Origin: GCA-2731375 sp002731375
GTDB lineage: Bacteria; Pseudomonadota; Alphaproteobacteria; GCA-2731375
Assembly: GCA_030752605.1 (NCBI GenBank)
Contig: JASMDX010000052.1
Location: 1 to 64,000, forward strand
Reading direction: 5' to 3'
Length of the DNA: 64,000 nt
Within the stretch, counting starts at the first letter, position 1. Each line of letters starts with the position of its first letter. The notes under the pieces are model-generated. The model was not told where the DNA came from and made no database searches. It was given only the letters and a program-made list of their open reading frames with translations. The position numbers and the translations under genes are program-made. This document shows, in pieces, positions 1-8,097 of this stretch.

Positions 1-1515
1 GTCCTCGCCGACGATGGTATTACCGGTTAGAAAATTCCAGGCATTGGTGCAATGTTCCGCACCATTGAGCCAGTCGAGATCCGGAGTACCTCCGGTTGCG
101 ACGATGACGATATCCGGCGCCAGATCTAGGACATCGCTCGATTCCGCGAAACAATTGAGCTTAATATCGACGCCGAGCCGCTCTAGCTCGCTGGCGCGCC
201 AATCGATGATGCCGATTAGGTCACCGCGCCAACTTGCCTGTGCGCCTATGCGGACTTGCCCGCCGAGTTGCGCTGCTGCTTCCAGTAGAACGACCCTGTG
301 ATCGCGCTCGGCGAGTACGCGCGCCGCTTCCAATCCGGCCGGCCCGCCACCGACGACGACCACCTTGCGTCCCGGAGAGTCAGCACGTGTGATGATATGC
401 GGCATTCTCGTTTCCCGGCCGGTGGCAGCGTTGTGCAAACAGACCGGACGGTGTGGTGACATACAATGGGTCGCCCCGACGCAGGAGCGAATTTCCGTCT
501 CGCGGCCTTCGGCCAGTTTTCGGACGAGATGCGGGTCGGCTATATGCGCGCGAGTCATTGCGACCATATCCAGCAATCCGTCGCGAATCGCATGGCGGGC
601 CGTTGCGATGTCGGTGATGCGGGCGGCGTGAAAAACCGGCAGGCTGACTTCCCGCTTGAATGCTCCGACGGCCTGCAGCCACGGCGCGATGGGTGACGCC
701 ATGCCGGGCATGTTGTCTACGGCCAATCCTATAAGCGTGTCCATTCGGCCATAAATGCCATTAAAGAAATCTATATATCCGGTTTGCTCAAAGATCTTGG
801 AAATTGCGACGCTATCTTCGAAGGTCAAACCGCCTTCCATAGCGTCGTCCACCGAGCAGCGGAAGCCAACCAGGAAGTCATCGCCAGTCTGACGGCGAAT
901 TTCTTCGAAAACCATCAGGCCGAAGCGGCACCGATTTTCTAAAGAACCCCCGAAGCGGTCGGTGCGTTTGTTTGTACCAGGCGAGAGGAATTGGCCGATC
1001 AGATGCGAACTGGCGAGCGTTTCGACGCCGTCGAGCCCGCCTTCTTTGCAGCGTTTCGCGGCAGCGCCGTAGGCCCGTACGACACGGTCAATGTCGTCAT
1101 CGTCCATTTCCTTGGGGAAGCTTCGGTGCAGGGTTTCTCGGATCGGTGACGGTCCGATAGTTGGCAGCCAGTTGCTTGCATAAGGCTCTCCACGGCGGCC
1201 GAGGTGGGTGATCTGGCACATGATAGCTGTGCCATGTGCATGGATGCGTTGTGAAAATTGTTGAAGATAAGGAATGACGTTGTCGTTGCCGAGGTAAAGC
1301 TGTTGAAAGACCGACGGGGAGTCCGGCGCGACGTTTGAGGAGCCACCAAACATCGTCATTCCGATGCCACCTTTCGCCTTTTCCTCATGGTAGCGCTGAT
1401 AGCGTTCTTTCGGTAGTCCGCCTTCTTCAAGCCCGCAGGCATGACTCGTGCTCATGAAGCGGTTCTTGAAGGTCACGTGCCCGATCGTCAGAGTTTGGAA
1501 CAGGGGGTCGTTCAT
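1..1515 (-). CDS. NADH:flavin oxidoreductase / TMADH-2,4-dienoyl-CoA reductase family (C-terminus beyond window)
   Basis: The reading frame opens at an ATG at 1515 and runs off the window start after 505 codons. Residues about 1-335 are an old-yellow-enzyme FMN barrel (start MNDPLFQTLTIGHVTFKNRF), followed by a cysteine region and, from about residue 385, an NAD(P)/FAD Rossmann domain (VVVVGGGPAGLEAARVLAER). This is the architecture of trimethylamine dehydrogenase, histamine dehydrogenase, N-methylproline demethylase and 2,4-dienoyl-CoA reductase. The cysteine region reads CVGATHC then C359: C345, C351 and C359 are present, but the position of the second family cysteine (348) is alanine. Cluster content is therefore uncertain. 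Substrate is unknown. No close same-strand neighbour is visible upstream. Confidence 0.9.
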   Translation of the reverse strand, partial: MNDPLFQTLTIGHVTFKNRFMSTSHACGLEEGGLPKERYQRYHEEKAKGGIGMTMFGGSSNVAPDSPSVFQQLYLGNDNVIPYLQQFSQRIHAHGTAIMCQITHLGRRGEPYASNWLPTIGPSPIRETLHRSFPKEMDDDDIDRVVRAYGAAAKRCKEGGLDGVETLASSHLIGQFLSPGTNKRTDRFGGSLENRCRFGLMVFEEIRRQTGDDFLVGFRCSVDDAMEGGLTFEDSVAISKIFEQTGYIDFFNGIYGRMDTLIGLAVDNMPGMASPIAPWLQAVGAFKREVSLPVFHAARITDIATARHAIRDGLLDMVAMTRAHIADPHLVRKLAEGRETEIRSCVGATHCMSPHRPVCLHNAATGRETRMPHIITRADSPGRKVVVVGGGPAGLEAARVLAERDHRVVLLEAAAQLGGQVRIGAQASWRGDLIGIIDWRASELERLGVDIKLNCFAESSDVLDLAPDIVIVATGGTPDLDWLNGAEHCTNAWNFLTGNTIVGED

Positions 1516-1682
1516 TGCGTTGGCCTATTTGGTTTCAGTCATGCAATGGCGGCGATCGCTATGCCCACGGGTGCGATCCAGCTTGCGGCATATATGAATA
1601 CAGTATTGTCGCCCGGTCTATTATAATTGGTCGGCCCCCACTTAGTGATCTACCGTTATAGTTAGGAAACGGAGGATCAGAG

Positions 1683-1784
1683 ATGGCGAACAAGCGATAC
1701 AAACCGGAAGAGATTGTCACCAAGTTGCAAATCCGTTCAACCTGTATCTCCTCTTCAATTCTCATCAGTCAGGCTTCGGCGTAG
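1683..1784 (+). pseudogene. IS3-family OrfA (transposase) 5' remnant
   Basis: An ATG preceded by GGAGG-like sequence (about 1670-1675) starts MANKRYKPEEIVTKLQ, the characteristic N-terminus of IS3-family OrfA helix-turn-helix proteins. After about 16 codons the similarity stops and the frame closes at 1782-1784. Only the first fraction of an OrfA of roughly 90 residues survives, and no OrfB is present. The rest of the 1516-2049 gap shows no gene I can support. This is an old insertion scar between the flavin oxidoreductase and the acyl-CoA synthetase. Confidence 0.65.
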
Positions 1785-2049
1785 ATCCTGCTCTGGATTT
1801 ATGAACCAAGGAATTGTCGTAAAACAGTAAAACATGCTGGGGGATGACATCGTGAGGCGCGCACCTTGAACCGCCCTGCCACACGCAAAATTCAGGTGAT
1901 GTTTCTTGAGCTGCGAAAGCGATCCTGGGGTCGTCCTTTCTGGACACGATGCTATTTCTGTACCACAAACAGTTTGGCGAATGATGACGCCATACTTTAG
2001 TACATCAAGAAACAAACACATAATTCTACCGTCGCCAGCGGTTAGTGGT

Positions 2050-3588
2050 TTAACTGCCTGAAATTCGCCGTTTGTGGCCTTCCCAATAAGGCTCGCGTAG
2101 GACCTTACGTTGAATCTTTCCAACAGCGCTCTTGGGAAGCGGTTCCTTAGTCAGCACCACCTCTCTTGGCCGTTTGTAGGAGCCCAGACGATCCGCGCAA
2201 AAGGCCACCAATTCCGCTTCCGTAACGCCAGCACCTTCGTTGATCGTGCAGACGGCCAAGGGACTTTCACCCCATCGCTCGTCGGGCACGGCAAAGACAG
2301 CAGCTTCCACCACAGCGTCGTGATCACACAGTACGTTTTCCAGTTCTGCCGGATAGATGTTATAGCCGCCTGAAACAATCATATCTCCCGCTCGGTCGAG
2401 CAAATAGAGATAGCCGTTGCGGTCGATCATGCCAACGTCACCGGTCATCACCCAGCCATCCACCATGCGCCCCTCGGTAGCCTCAGGATCTTCCCAAAAA
2501 CCGGACATCTGGCCGTCGCAACGTAGGGCGATTTCGCCCTCCTCGCCTTGGGGTAAGGGGTTATTATTTTCGTCCCAGATTTCCACATCGGCAAAGGGTA
2601 GGACCAGGCCGCAAGAACGCAACGGCTCCGACCCTTCTATTTCGGCAAACCATTGCCGGGGTCCCATCATGGTGACGGGAACGGCTTCGGTTTGGCCATA
2701 GCCTTGCCACAGGGTGTCGCCAAATATCTCCCGCGCGGTCAGGGCGGTATCATTGGTGATGGGTGCAGCGCCGGTCTGCAAACATTTTAGTTTGGAAAAA
2801 TCACGGCTGCGTGCCTTTGGATCTCGGTTCATCAGGTTCAACATCGCTGGTACGACGAAGAGGTACTGGATCGGCTCCGCCTCGATGCAATCCATGGCGG
2901 CCGTAGCGTCAAAATGATCATGCAGGATATTGCAGGCTCCGCTTAGCCACATGGGTACGAACAGATAGCCTGAGCCATGGCTGATGGGGGCGATGTGAAG
3001 ACATTTATCGCCGGGTTCAATGGGCGGAAATAGAAGCGTCCAATCTCGCCCTGCGGCCAGCCAGGCGCGGTGTGTATAGGCCACGCCCTTGGGCAGTCCA
3101 GTGGTACCGCCGGTATGACGAATTATGAAATAGTCATCGGGCGATACGTCGATACCAGGATCATCGTCAGGAAAGCCTGCTAGCCAATTTTCGTAACCGT
3201 CGTCTCGGGTAATAATTCTCTCTAGCGCTGGTAGTGTGTCCGACAGGCCATCTAACTCGCCGGCATAAATATCCGAGGCGATGACGGCGCGACAACCCGT
3301 ATGACCCAACATATGGCCATGGGTTTCTGCGCTGTTACGGGGGTAGAGGGGAACACGTACAATATTGGCGATTGCCGCGGCGACAAAGAAATCAGCGGCC
3401 GGAATACCATTGTCTTCAAGGGAGCCAACTCGGTCGCCCGGTTTCAGGCCCAACGCTAAAAGGGCATTGGCAAGGCGCAGACCGCGCCGCCAGGATTCTG
3501 TGAAGGTGAGACGTTGGCTGCCATGTACAATAGCCTCTCGATCCCTGTTAAAACTGACTGCCCGGTGCATCAAGCTGCGAATATCCAT
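2050..3588 (-). CDS. AMP-dependent acyl-CoA synthetase/ligase
   Basis: The 512-residue protein belongs to the ANL adenylate-forming superfamily, which activates a carboxylate with ATP and transfers it to CoA. The phosphate-binding motif is HTGGTTGLPKG (residues 158-168), followed by GYGQTE, the hinge region MTGDVGMIDRNGYLYLLDR, SGGYNIYPAELENVL, and the C-terminal catalytic lysine in LPKSAVGKIQRK. Length is normal for a medium/short-chain or aryl-acid member. It stands alone, with the IS3 scar downstream and a 343-bp gap upstream. Substrate cannot be fixed. It is one of two such ligases in the window (the other ends at 27516) and they are not close copies. Confidence 0.93.
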   Translation of the reverse strand: MDIRSLMHRAVSFNRDREAIVHGSQRLTFTESWRRGLRLANALLALGLKPGDRVGSLEDNGIPAADFFVAAAIANIVRVPLYPRNSAETHGHMLGHTGCRAVIASDIYAGELDGLSDTLPALERIITRDDGYENWLAGFPDDDPGIDVSPDDYFIIRHTGGTTGLPKGVAYTHRAWLAAGRDWTLLFPPIEPGDKCLHIAPISHGSGYLFVPMWLSGACNILHDHFDATAAMDCIEAEPIQYLFVVPAMLNLMNRDPKARSRDFSKLKCLQTGAAPITNDTALTAREIFGDTLWQGYGQTEAVPVTMMGPRQWFAEIEGSEPLRSCGLVLPFADVEIWDENNNPLPQGEEGEIALRCDGQMSGFWEDPEATEGRMVDGWVMTGDVGMIDRNGYLYLLDRAGDMIVSGGYNIYPAELENVLCDHDAVVEAAVFAVPDERWGESPLAVCTINEGAGVTEAELVAFCADRLGSYKRPREVVLTKEPLPKSAVGKIQRKVLREPYWEGHKRRISGS

Positions 3589-3931
3589 GCTGCTACGCCC
3601 TCTATTGCTAGCTTATCCAACTGAAATTAGATTTCAGAATAACAGTCTGAGATCGACCGGCAAACCGAGTGATCGGTTCTCTCCTCCAGCCTTAATAATT
3701 ATCCAGATAAGGCAGGCCGCCAGAAACAAAGCCATAGGGATACAAGACTGTGGCGGGCTTGCAGCCAAAGGGCGAACGGAGCCAGCCTCGACAGGCGGCC
3801 AGGGGTCTCTGACGGTGAGCCCCTGCCATTGTTGCTTCGCTATGGGTTAGAGTAGCGGCGAAATGCGTGAATGGCTAAGATCCCCGGGTGTTTTTTTGGG
3901 GTAATGAGAGGCGCAGACGAAGGGATCGCCC
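3589..3931. other. Intergenic gap between divergent genes, no gene seen
   Basis: This 343-bp gap separates the leftward acyl-CoA synthetase from the rightward membrane-protein gene, so it should carry both promoters. I see a T7 run at about 3892-3898 next to short G/C blocks but no convincing hairpin. Short open frames here do not resemble known proteins. Confidence 0.5.
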
Positions 3932-4531
3932 ATGTCACATGTGGGGGCACATGCGGGACTGTCACCCGAGCCGGTAAAACTTTATCCTTCGAAGATCCAG
4001 CTTGGGATACTGATCCTACCGTGTCTGTTGGGAGTGGGAATGATCCTACAAACGGACGGTACGGCGGCGCTTGCGCTAGCGGATCTGAGCGTGACAAATA
4101 TCATGGCCATCGTGATCTGTCTGTTTGTCGCTGGTTTGCTGCTGCAAATGGCCCTGGACCGCAAGCCCGTGGTGGTTTTCGATAGCGCCGGAATTCATTG
4201 TCAACGTCCCCCGCTTGGTCTCATACCCTGGCCGGCGGTAATTGGGATCGGGGCAGCGAACGCTACTCTGGCGCGGCGGGTATTGATGGTTGCGGTGGAG
4301 CCGAACCGACTGGATGAGGCGGCGCGGAACTATATTCGGAACTCGGTTGGCTTCATCAACCTAATCTCACCGCAAATGCAGAAATTTGATAGTCAGGCGC
4401 AGGGTTATCCCTCGGTTCATATTGGAATTTCGCATTTGTCGCGGCCGGCGCGCGAAATTGAGGGTCTGGTACAGGAATTCGTGCTCTACTATGTCGCGAT
4501 CAAGGATGAACAAAGCCGCCGCGGCGGCTAG
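3932..4531 (+). CDS. Two-TM protein with STM3941/PH-like cytoplasmic domain
   Basis: The 199-residue protein has two hydrophobic helices near residues 24-40 and 55-74, then a soluble part starting ALDRKPVVVFDSAGIH and LIPWPAV. That arrangement resembles the STM3941-type membrane proteins of unknown function, in which a small beta domain follows two helices. The 'rule' D-x-x-G-I followed by a conserved PW is the main basis for the link, so it is tentative. The gene ends 24 bp before the GMC oxidoreductase start and may be co-transcribed with it. An ATG start is used; the ribosome-binding site is weak. No function can be assigned. Confidence 0.65.
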   Translation: MSHVGAHAGLSPEPVKLYPSKIQLGILILPCLLGVGMILQTDGTAALALADLSVTNIMAIVICLFVAGLLLQMALDRKPVVVFDSAGIHCQRPPLGLIPWPAVIGIGAANATLARRVLMVAVEPNRLDEAARNYIRNSVGFINLISPQMQKFDSQAQGYPSVHIGISHLSRPAREIEGLVQEFVLYYVAIKDEQSRRGG

Positions 4532-4555
4532 AACAAGAAAAAGTGGGTGAGCGAG

Positions 4556-6262
4556 ATGCAGTACGATTACATCATTGTCGGCGGCGGCTCGGCGGGCTCG
4601 GTGCTGGCCAACCGGCTTTCCGCGCGCAGTGCGAACCAGGTTCTTTTGTGCGAGGCTGGTCAGGATACGCCGCACGGCAAGGTGCCTGAGGAGATCCTGG
4701 ATAGTTATCCCGGTACCGCCTATTTGGACAAGCGCTTCATCTGGAATGAACTGAAAGTCACCACGGAAGTCATTTCCCACAACAATCCGGATGTGGACCG
4801 CCCGCCCTTGCGCAAATACGAACAGGCCCGTGTACTTGGTGGCGGCTCTTCCATCAATGGCCAACTGGCCAACCGTGGCGCGCCGACTGATTTCGATGAA
4901 TGGGATGCGCGTGGCGCCAAGGGTTGGAACTGGGACGCGGTGCTGCCCTATTTCAAAAAGGTCGAACGCGATATGGATTATGACGGTCCATACCATGGCA
5001 ACGAAGGTCGCATTCCCGTGCGCCGCATCATGCCCGATCTGTGGAATGACCATGCGACTGCCACGGGGCAGGCCTTCGCCCAGGCCGGCTTTGAGTACCT
5101 GCCTGATCAGAATGGCGAATTCAAGGATGGCTATTTTTCAATCACCATGTCGAACGCATACGAACGTAGGGTCTCCGCCGCCATCGGTTATCTCGATCCC
5201 GGTACCCGGCAAAGGGAGAATTTGACGATCACGACGCAGACCAGGGTCAAGGAACTGCTGTTCGAGGGCAACCGCTGTGTCGGCGTAAAGGCCATGGTCA
5301 AGGGACAAGAGCAGGAATTCCGCGGCAACGAGATTATTCTGTCGTCGGGCGCCATCCATTCGCCGGCACATCTGCTGCGCGCTGGTATCGGCCCGGCCAT
5401 GGCGCTTGGTGAAATGGGTATTGACGTACGCTACGATCTACCCGGTGTTGGCCAGGGTCTGATGGATCATCCATCCGTCGCCGTGGCCTCGTTCGTCAAG
5501 CCGCACGCCCGGGTCAATGATTTCACCCGCCGCCACCTTTTGATCGGGCTGCGCTATTCCTCGGAAATGGAAGGTATTCCCAAGGGCGATATGTTCGTCG
5601 CCGTTTCCTCCAAATCGTCCTGGCATGCGGTGGGGGAGCAGATCGCCTCGAAGATCATTTTTGTCAACAAGACCTATTCCGAGACCGGCCAGATCAAACT
5701 GAATTCCACCGACTATCGCGAGGAGCCAACGGTGGAATTCAACTTGCTTTCGGATAAGCGGGACCTTGACCGCCTCATGGATGGGGTGCGCCGCATGACG
5801 GCACTGCATGCCATGCCCGTCTTGCAGGCAGTGACCTCGAATGCTTTTCCGGCCAGCTATTCCGACAAAGTCCGACAGGTCGGCGAGGTCAACAATAAGA
5901 ACAAGTTCCTTACCGGTATTTTTGCCAAACTGCTTGACGGTCCGGATGCCCTACGCAAGGTTTTGATGGACAAGTTCATCCTGGAAGGTTTCACGCTGGA
6001 ACAGTTGATGCGGGACGAAGAGGCGCTGGAGGCATTCGTCCGTCAGGCCGCCGTTGGTGTCTGGCACGCTTCGTGCAGTTGCCGCATGGGTGCCGACGAT
6101 AATCCTAAGGCTGTCACCAACAATGCTGGGCGTGTTCGTGGCATGGAAGGGTTGCGTGTGGTGGACGCCTCGATCTTCCCTGTCGTGCCCTGCGCCAATA
6201 CCAATTTTCCCACCTTGATGACGGCGGAAAAAGTCGCCGATGCAATATTGGATGGTGCATAA
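4556..6262 (+). CDS. GMC-family FAD oxidoreductase (choline dehydrogenase-like)
   Basis: This flavoprotein of about 568 residues oxidises an alcohol, using FAD and probably a membrane quinone or similar acceptor. The N-terminus MQYDYIIVGGGSAGSVLANR is the FAD dinucleotide fold; ARVLGGGSSINGQLANRGAP is GMC signature 1, and GAIHSPAHLLRAGIGP is signature 2. The C-terminus contains the active-site histidine in WHASCSCRMG and the second catalytic region in NTNFPTLMTAEK. I chose ATG 4556 because family members begin at this point; GTG 4547 is an in-frame alternative. The gene is followed by two deacetylase-fold genes with gaps of 2 and 0 bp, so the three form an operon. Substrate unknown. Confidence 0.93.
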   Translation: MQYDYIIVGGGSAGSVLANRLSARSANQVLLCEAGQDTPHGKVPEEILDSYPGTAYLDKRFIWNELKVTTEVISHNNPDVDRPPLRKYEQARVLGGGSSINGQLANRGAPTDFDEWDARGAKGWNWDAVLPYFKKVERDMDYDGPYHGNEGRIPVRRIMPDLWNDHATATGQAFAQAGFEYLPDQNGEFKDGYFSITMSNAYERRVSAAIGYLDPGTRQRENLTITTQTRVKELLFEGNRCVGVKAMVKGQEQEFRGNEIILSSGAIHSPAHLLRAGIGPAMALGEMGIDVRYDLPGVGQGLMDHPSVAVASFVKPHARVNDFTRRHLLIGLRYSSEMEGIPKGDMFVAVSSKSSWHAVGEQIASKIIFVNKTYSETGQIKLNSTDYREEPTVEFNLLSDKRDLDRLMDGVRRMTALHAMPVLQAVTSNAFPASYSDKVRQVGEVNNKNKFLTGIFAKLLDGPDALRKVLMDKFILEGFTLEQLMRDEEALEAFVRQAAVGVWHASCSCRMGADDNPKAVTNNAGRVRGMEGLRVVDASIFPVVPCANTNFPTLMTAEKVADAILDGA

Positions 6263-6264
6263 GC

Positions 6265-7158
6265 ATGAGCGATCTCTTAACGCAGGAGATCAAGGCATTG
6301 CAAGCTGCCGCGGCGACGACCGAGGCACGCTTTGAATTCATCGACGACTTCGCTTATCCGTCTGGTGTGCAAATGGCGGTGAACTTCACCGCCGATTTTG
6401 ACGCCATGCTACTGCGCCGGCTCTTGAAGGAACCACCGATGCAACTGGCCCAGGGCGAATTCGGCGGCCGGGTTGGGATCTGGCGCCTGATTGAGCTGTT
6501 CAATTCCCATGACATCAAGGCAACGGTGTTCACGCCGGGACGGATTTGCGAGCTCTATCCAAAAGCGGTCGCCGCCGTCACCGCCAATGGCCACGAGGTC
6601 GCGGACCATATGTGGGAACACCAGGTACCCAAGGATTTGCAGCTGGAAGCAGATCATCTGCAGAAATCCACCCAGGCTCTGACCGCCACCGCCGGTAAAC
6701 GCCCCGTGGGCACCCGCAGTTGGCACAGCCAGGCCCTGTTGGTCGAGGAAGGTTATATCTATAATTCCCACGGCACCGCCCATCACCGCCCGTACTATGT
6801 CCGCGACAAGGATAACGCCAACTGCCTTTTGAATATTCCGTTTCACTACGCCATCGATGATGCCATGTTCTTTTCTTTCGCTTGGCTGGCTTCGGAAAAT
6901 GCTGCCCAGCGCATTACCGAGCCCGAGCGCGTCATGGATATGTGGTGGGATGCCTTTCTGCAGCAGTACCGTCAGGGCGGTTATCTGAACGTCTGCCTGC
7001 ATCCCTTCGTCTCGGGCCGGGCCATGCGGATCGATGCGCTGGACAAGTTGATCAACCGGATGAAAACCCTACCCGGTGTCTGGTTCCCAAGTTGCGAGGA
7101 GATGGCCCGGCATTGCCTGGAAAACTATCCCGCGCGCGGTTCAGAGGGAGTACGGTAG
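6265..7158 (+). CDS. Polysaccharide deacetylase-fold hydrolase (PuuE/HpPgdA-like), paralog 1
   Basis: The 297-residue protein has the NodB-homology fold. The metal-site motifs are DFDA (about residue 44) and the histidine pair in DHMWEH (about residue 115), and GRVGIWRLIELF resembles the PuuE allantoinase and cyclic-imidase branch rather than chitin deacetylases. It has no signal peptide, so it acts in the cytoplasm, where this branch hydrolyses cyclic amides, imides or ureides. It starts 2 bp after the GMC oxidoreductase stop and abuts paralog 2. The adjacent pair may be two specificities or subunits of one complex. Substrate is inference. Confidence 0.85.
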   Translation: MSDLLTQEIKALQAAAATTEARFEFIDDFAYPSGVQMAVNFTADFDAMLLRRLLKEPPMQLAQGEFGGRVGIWRLIELFNSHDIKATVFTPGRICELYPKAVAAVTANGHEVADHMWEHQVPKDLQLEADHLQKSTQALTATAGKRPVGTRSWHSQALLVEEGYIYNSHGTAHHRPYYVRDKDNANCLLNIPFHYAIDDAMFFSFAWLASENAAQRITEPERVMDMWWDAFLQQYRQGGYLNVCLHPFVSGRAMRIDALDKLINRMKTLPGVWFPSCEEMARHCLENYPARGSEGVR

Positions 7159-8097
7159 ATGCCCTGGAAACAAAACTATACCGCCAGCGATGAAGTTAGT
7201 CTGAAGGACGATGAGATAAATTGGCCCGGTGACCGCCGTTGCTGCGTCGCCGTTAATGTGGATTTGAGCCTGGCCCGGGCCCCCGACGGCCTTGTCCCTT
7301 CCGACCTATCCGACTACCGGGCCATGTTTGGCTTGCATGAGGGTATGAACCAGCTGCTGGCCACTCTGGAGCGATATAACATCAAGGCGACCTTCACCGT
7401 TCCGGCTGCCATGGCGAATATGCTCAAGGATACCTTGCGAGAGTTGAACGCCAACGGCCATGAAGTCGCACCGCATGGTTTCAAGCATGAGGACGTCACC
7501 GCTTTAAGCCGGGAGGATGAAAAAGCTCGGATGGAGCTGGCGACCGAGATCATGACGGATGTGCTGGGCCGGCGTCCCAGGGGCTGGTATTCATTGCCTC
7601 GGCAAAGCGACCCGTTCGCGGTCGGCACGATCAGCCCAAATACGGCCGAGCTGTTGATAGAGGCTGGTTATAGCTACATGGGCAGCGGCCTGTCCGATGA
7701 TATTCCCCACTATTGGGTGGCGGATTTCGAGAAACGCACCGCCATTCTAACCCTGCCGTATTTCTATCATTTCGACGATCAGTTTTTTCTGCTTTTTCCG
7801 GCCAAGGGCACGGGGTTGGAAAATGCCGATACTCTGATCGCCAATTGGCGGGCTGAATTCGATGCGCAGTACAAACGCGGGCGCCATTTCAATATGACCC
7901 TGCACCCCCATGCTATTGGCTGGGCTCATCGCCTGAAATTGCTAGAGGACTTCTTTTCCCATATACGTGGTTTTCCTGGTATTTGGAATGCCACGGGCGC
8001 CCAAATAGCCGATCATTGGCAGCAGAACTATCCGGCCAGCACGCACCTGCGTCTGGAGGAAAGTATCTGGCGGGATTATCCGGGCAGCCTGAGCTAG
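7159..8097 (+). CDS. Polysaccharide deacetylase-fold hydrolase, paralog 2
   Basis: The 312-residue cytoplasmic NodB-fold protein has metal motifs NVDLS (first Asp) and PHGFKH (two His), and the late motif MTLHPHAIG. It begins directly at the stop of paralog 1 (TAGATG), which suggests translational coupling. Its 3' end overlaps the convergent exporter gene by 4 bp. Sequence identity to paralog 1 looks low outside the motifs, so duplication is old. As for paralog 1, hydrolysis of a cyclic amide or ureide is the likeliest chemistry, but a deacetylase or deformylase role is not excluded. Confidence 0.85.
   Translation: MPWKQNYTASDEVSLKDDEINWPGDRRCCVAVNVDLSLARAPDGLVPSDLSDYRAMFGLHEGMNQLLATLERYNIKATFTVPAAMANMLKDTLRELNANGHEVAPHGFKHEDVTALSREDEKARMELATEIMTDVLGRRPRGWYSLPRQSDPFAVGTISPNTAELLIEAGYSYMGSGLSDDIPHYWVADFEKRTAILTLPYFYHFDDQFFLLFPAKGTGLENADTLIANWRAEFDAQYKRGRHFNMTLHPHAIGWAHRLKLLEDFFSHIRGFPGIWNATGAQIADHWQQNYPASTHLRLEESIWRDYPGSLS

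Noticed and set aside
1755..2123. Minus-strand open frames downstream of the acyl-CoA synthetase
   Set aside because: No recognisable protein similarity or ribosome site; one overlaps the synthetase C-terminus in another frame. Treated as non-coding next to an IS scar.
3884..3903. G/C blocks around a T7 run as a terminator
   Set aside because: It lies upstream of a gene start, between divergent genes, and the stem would be only about four base pairs.
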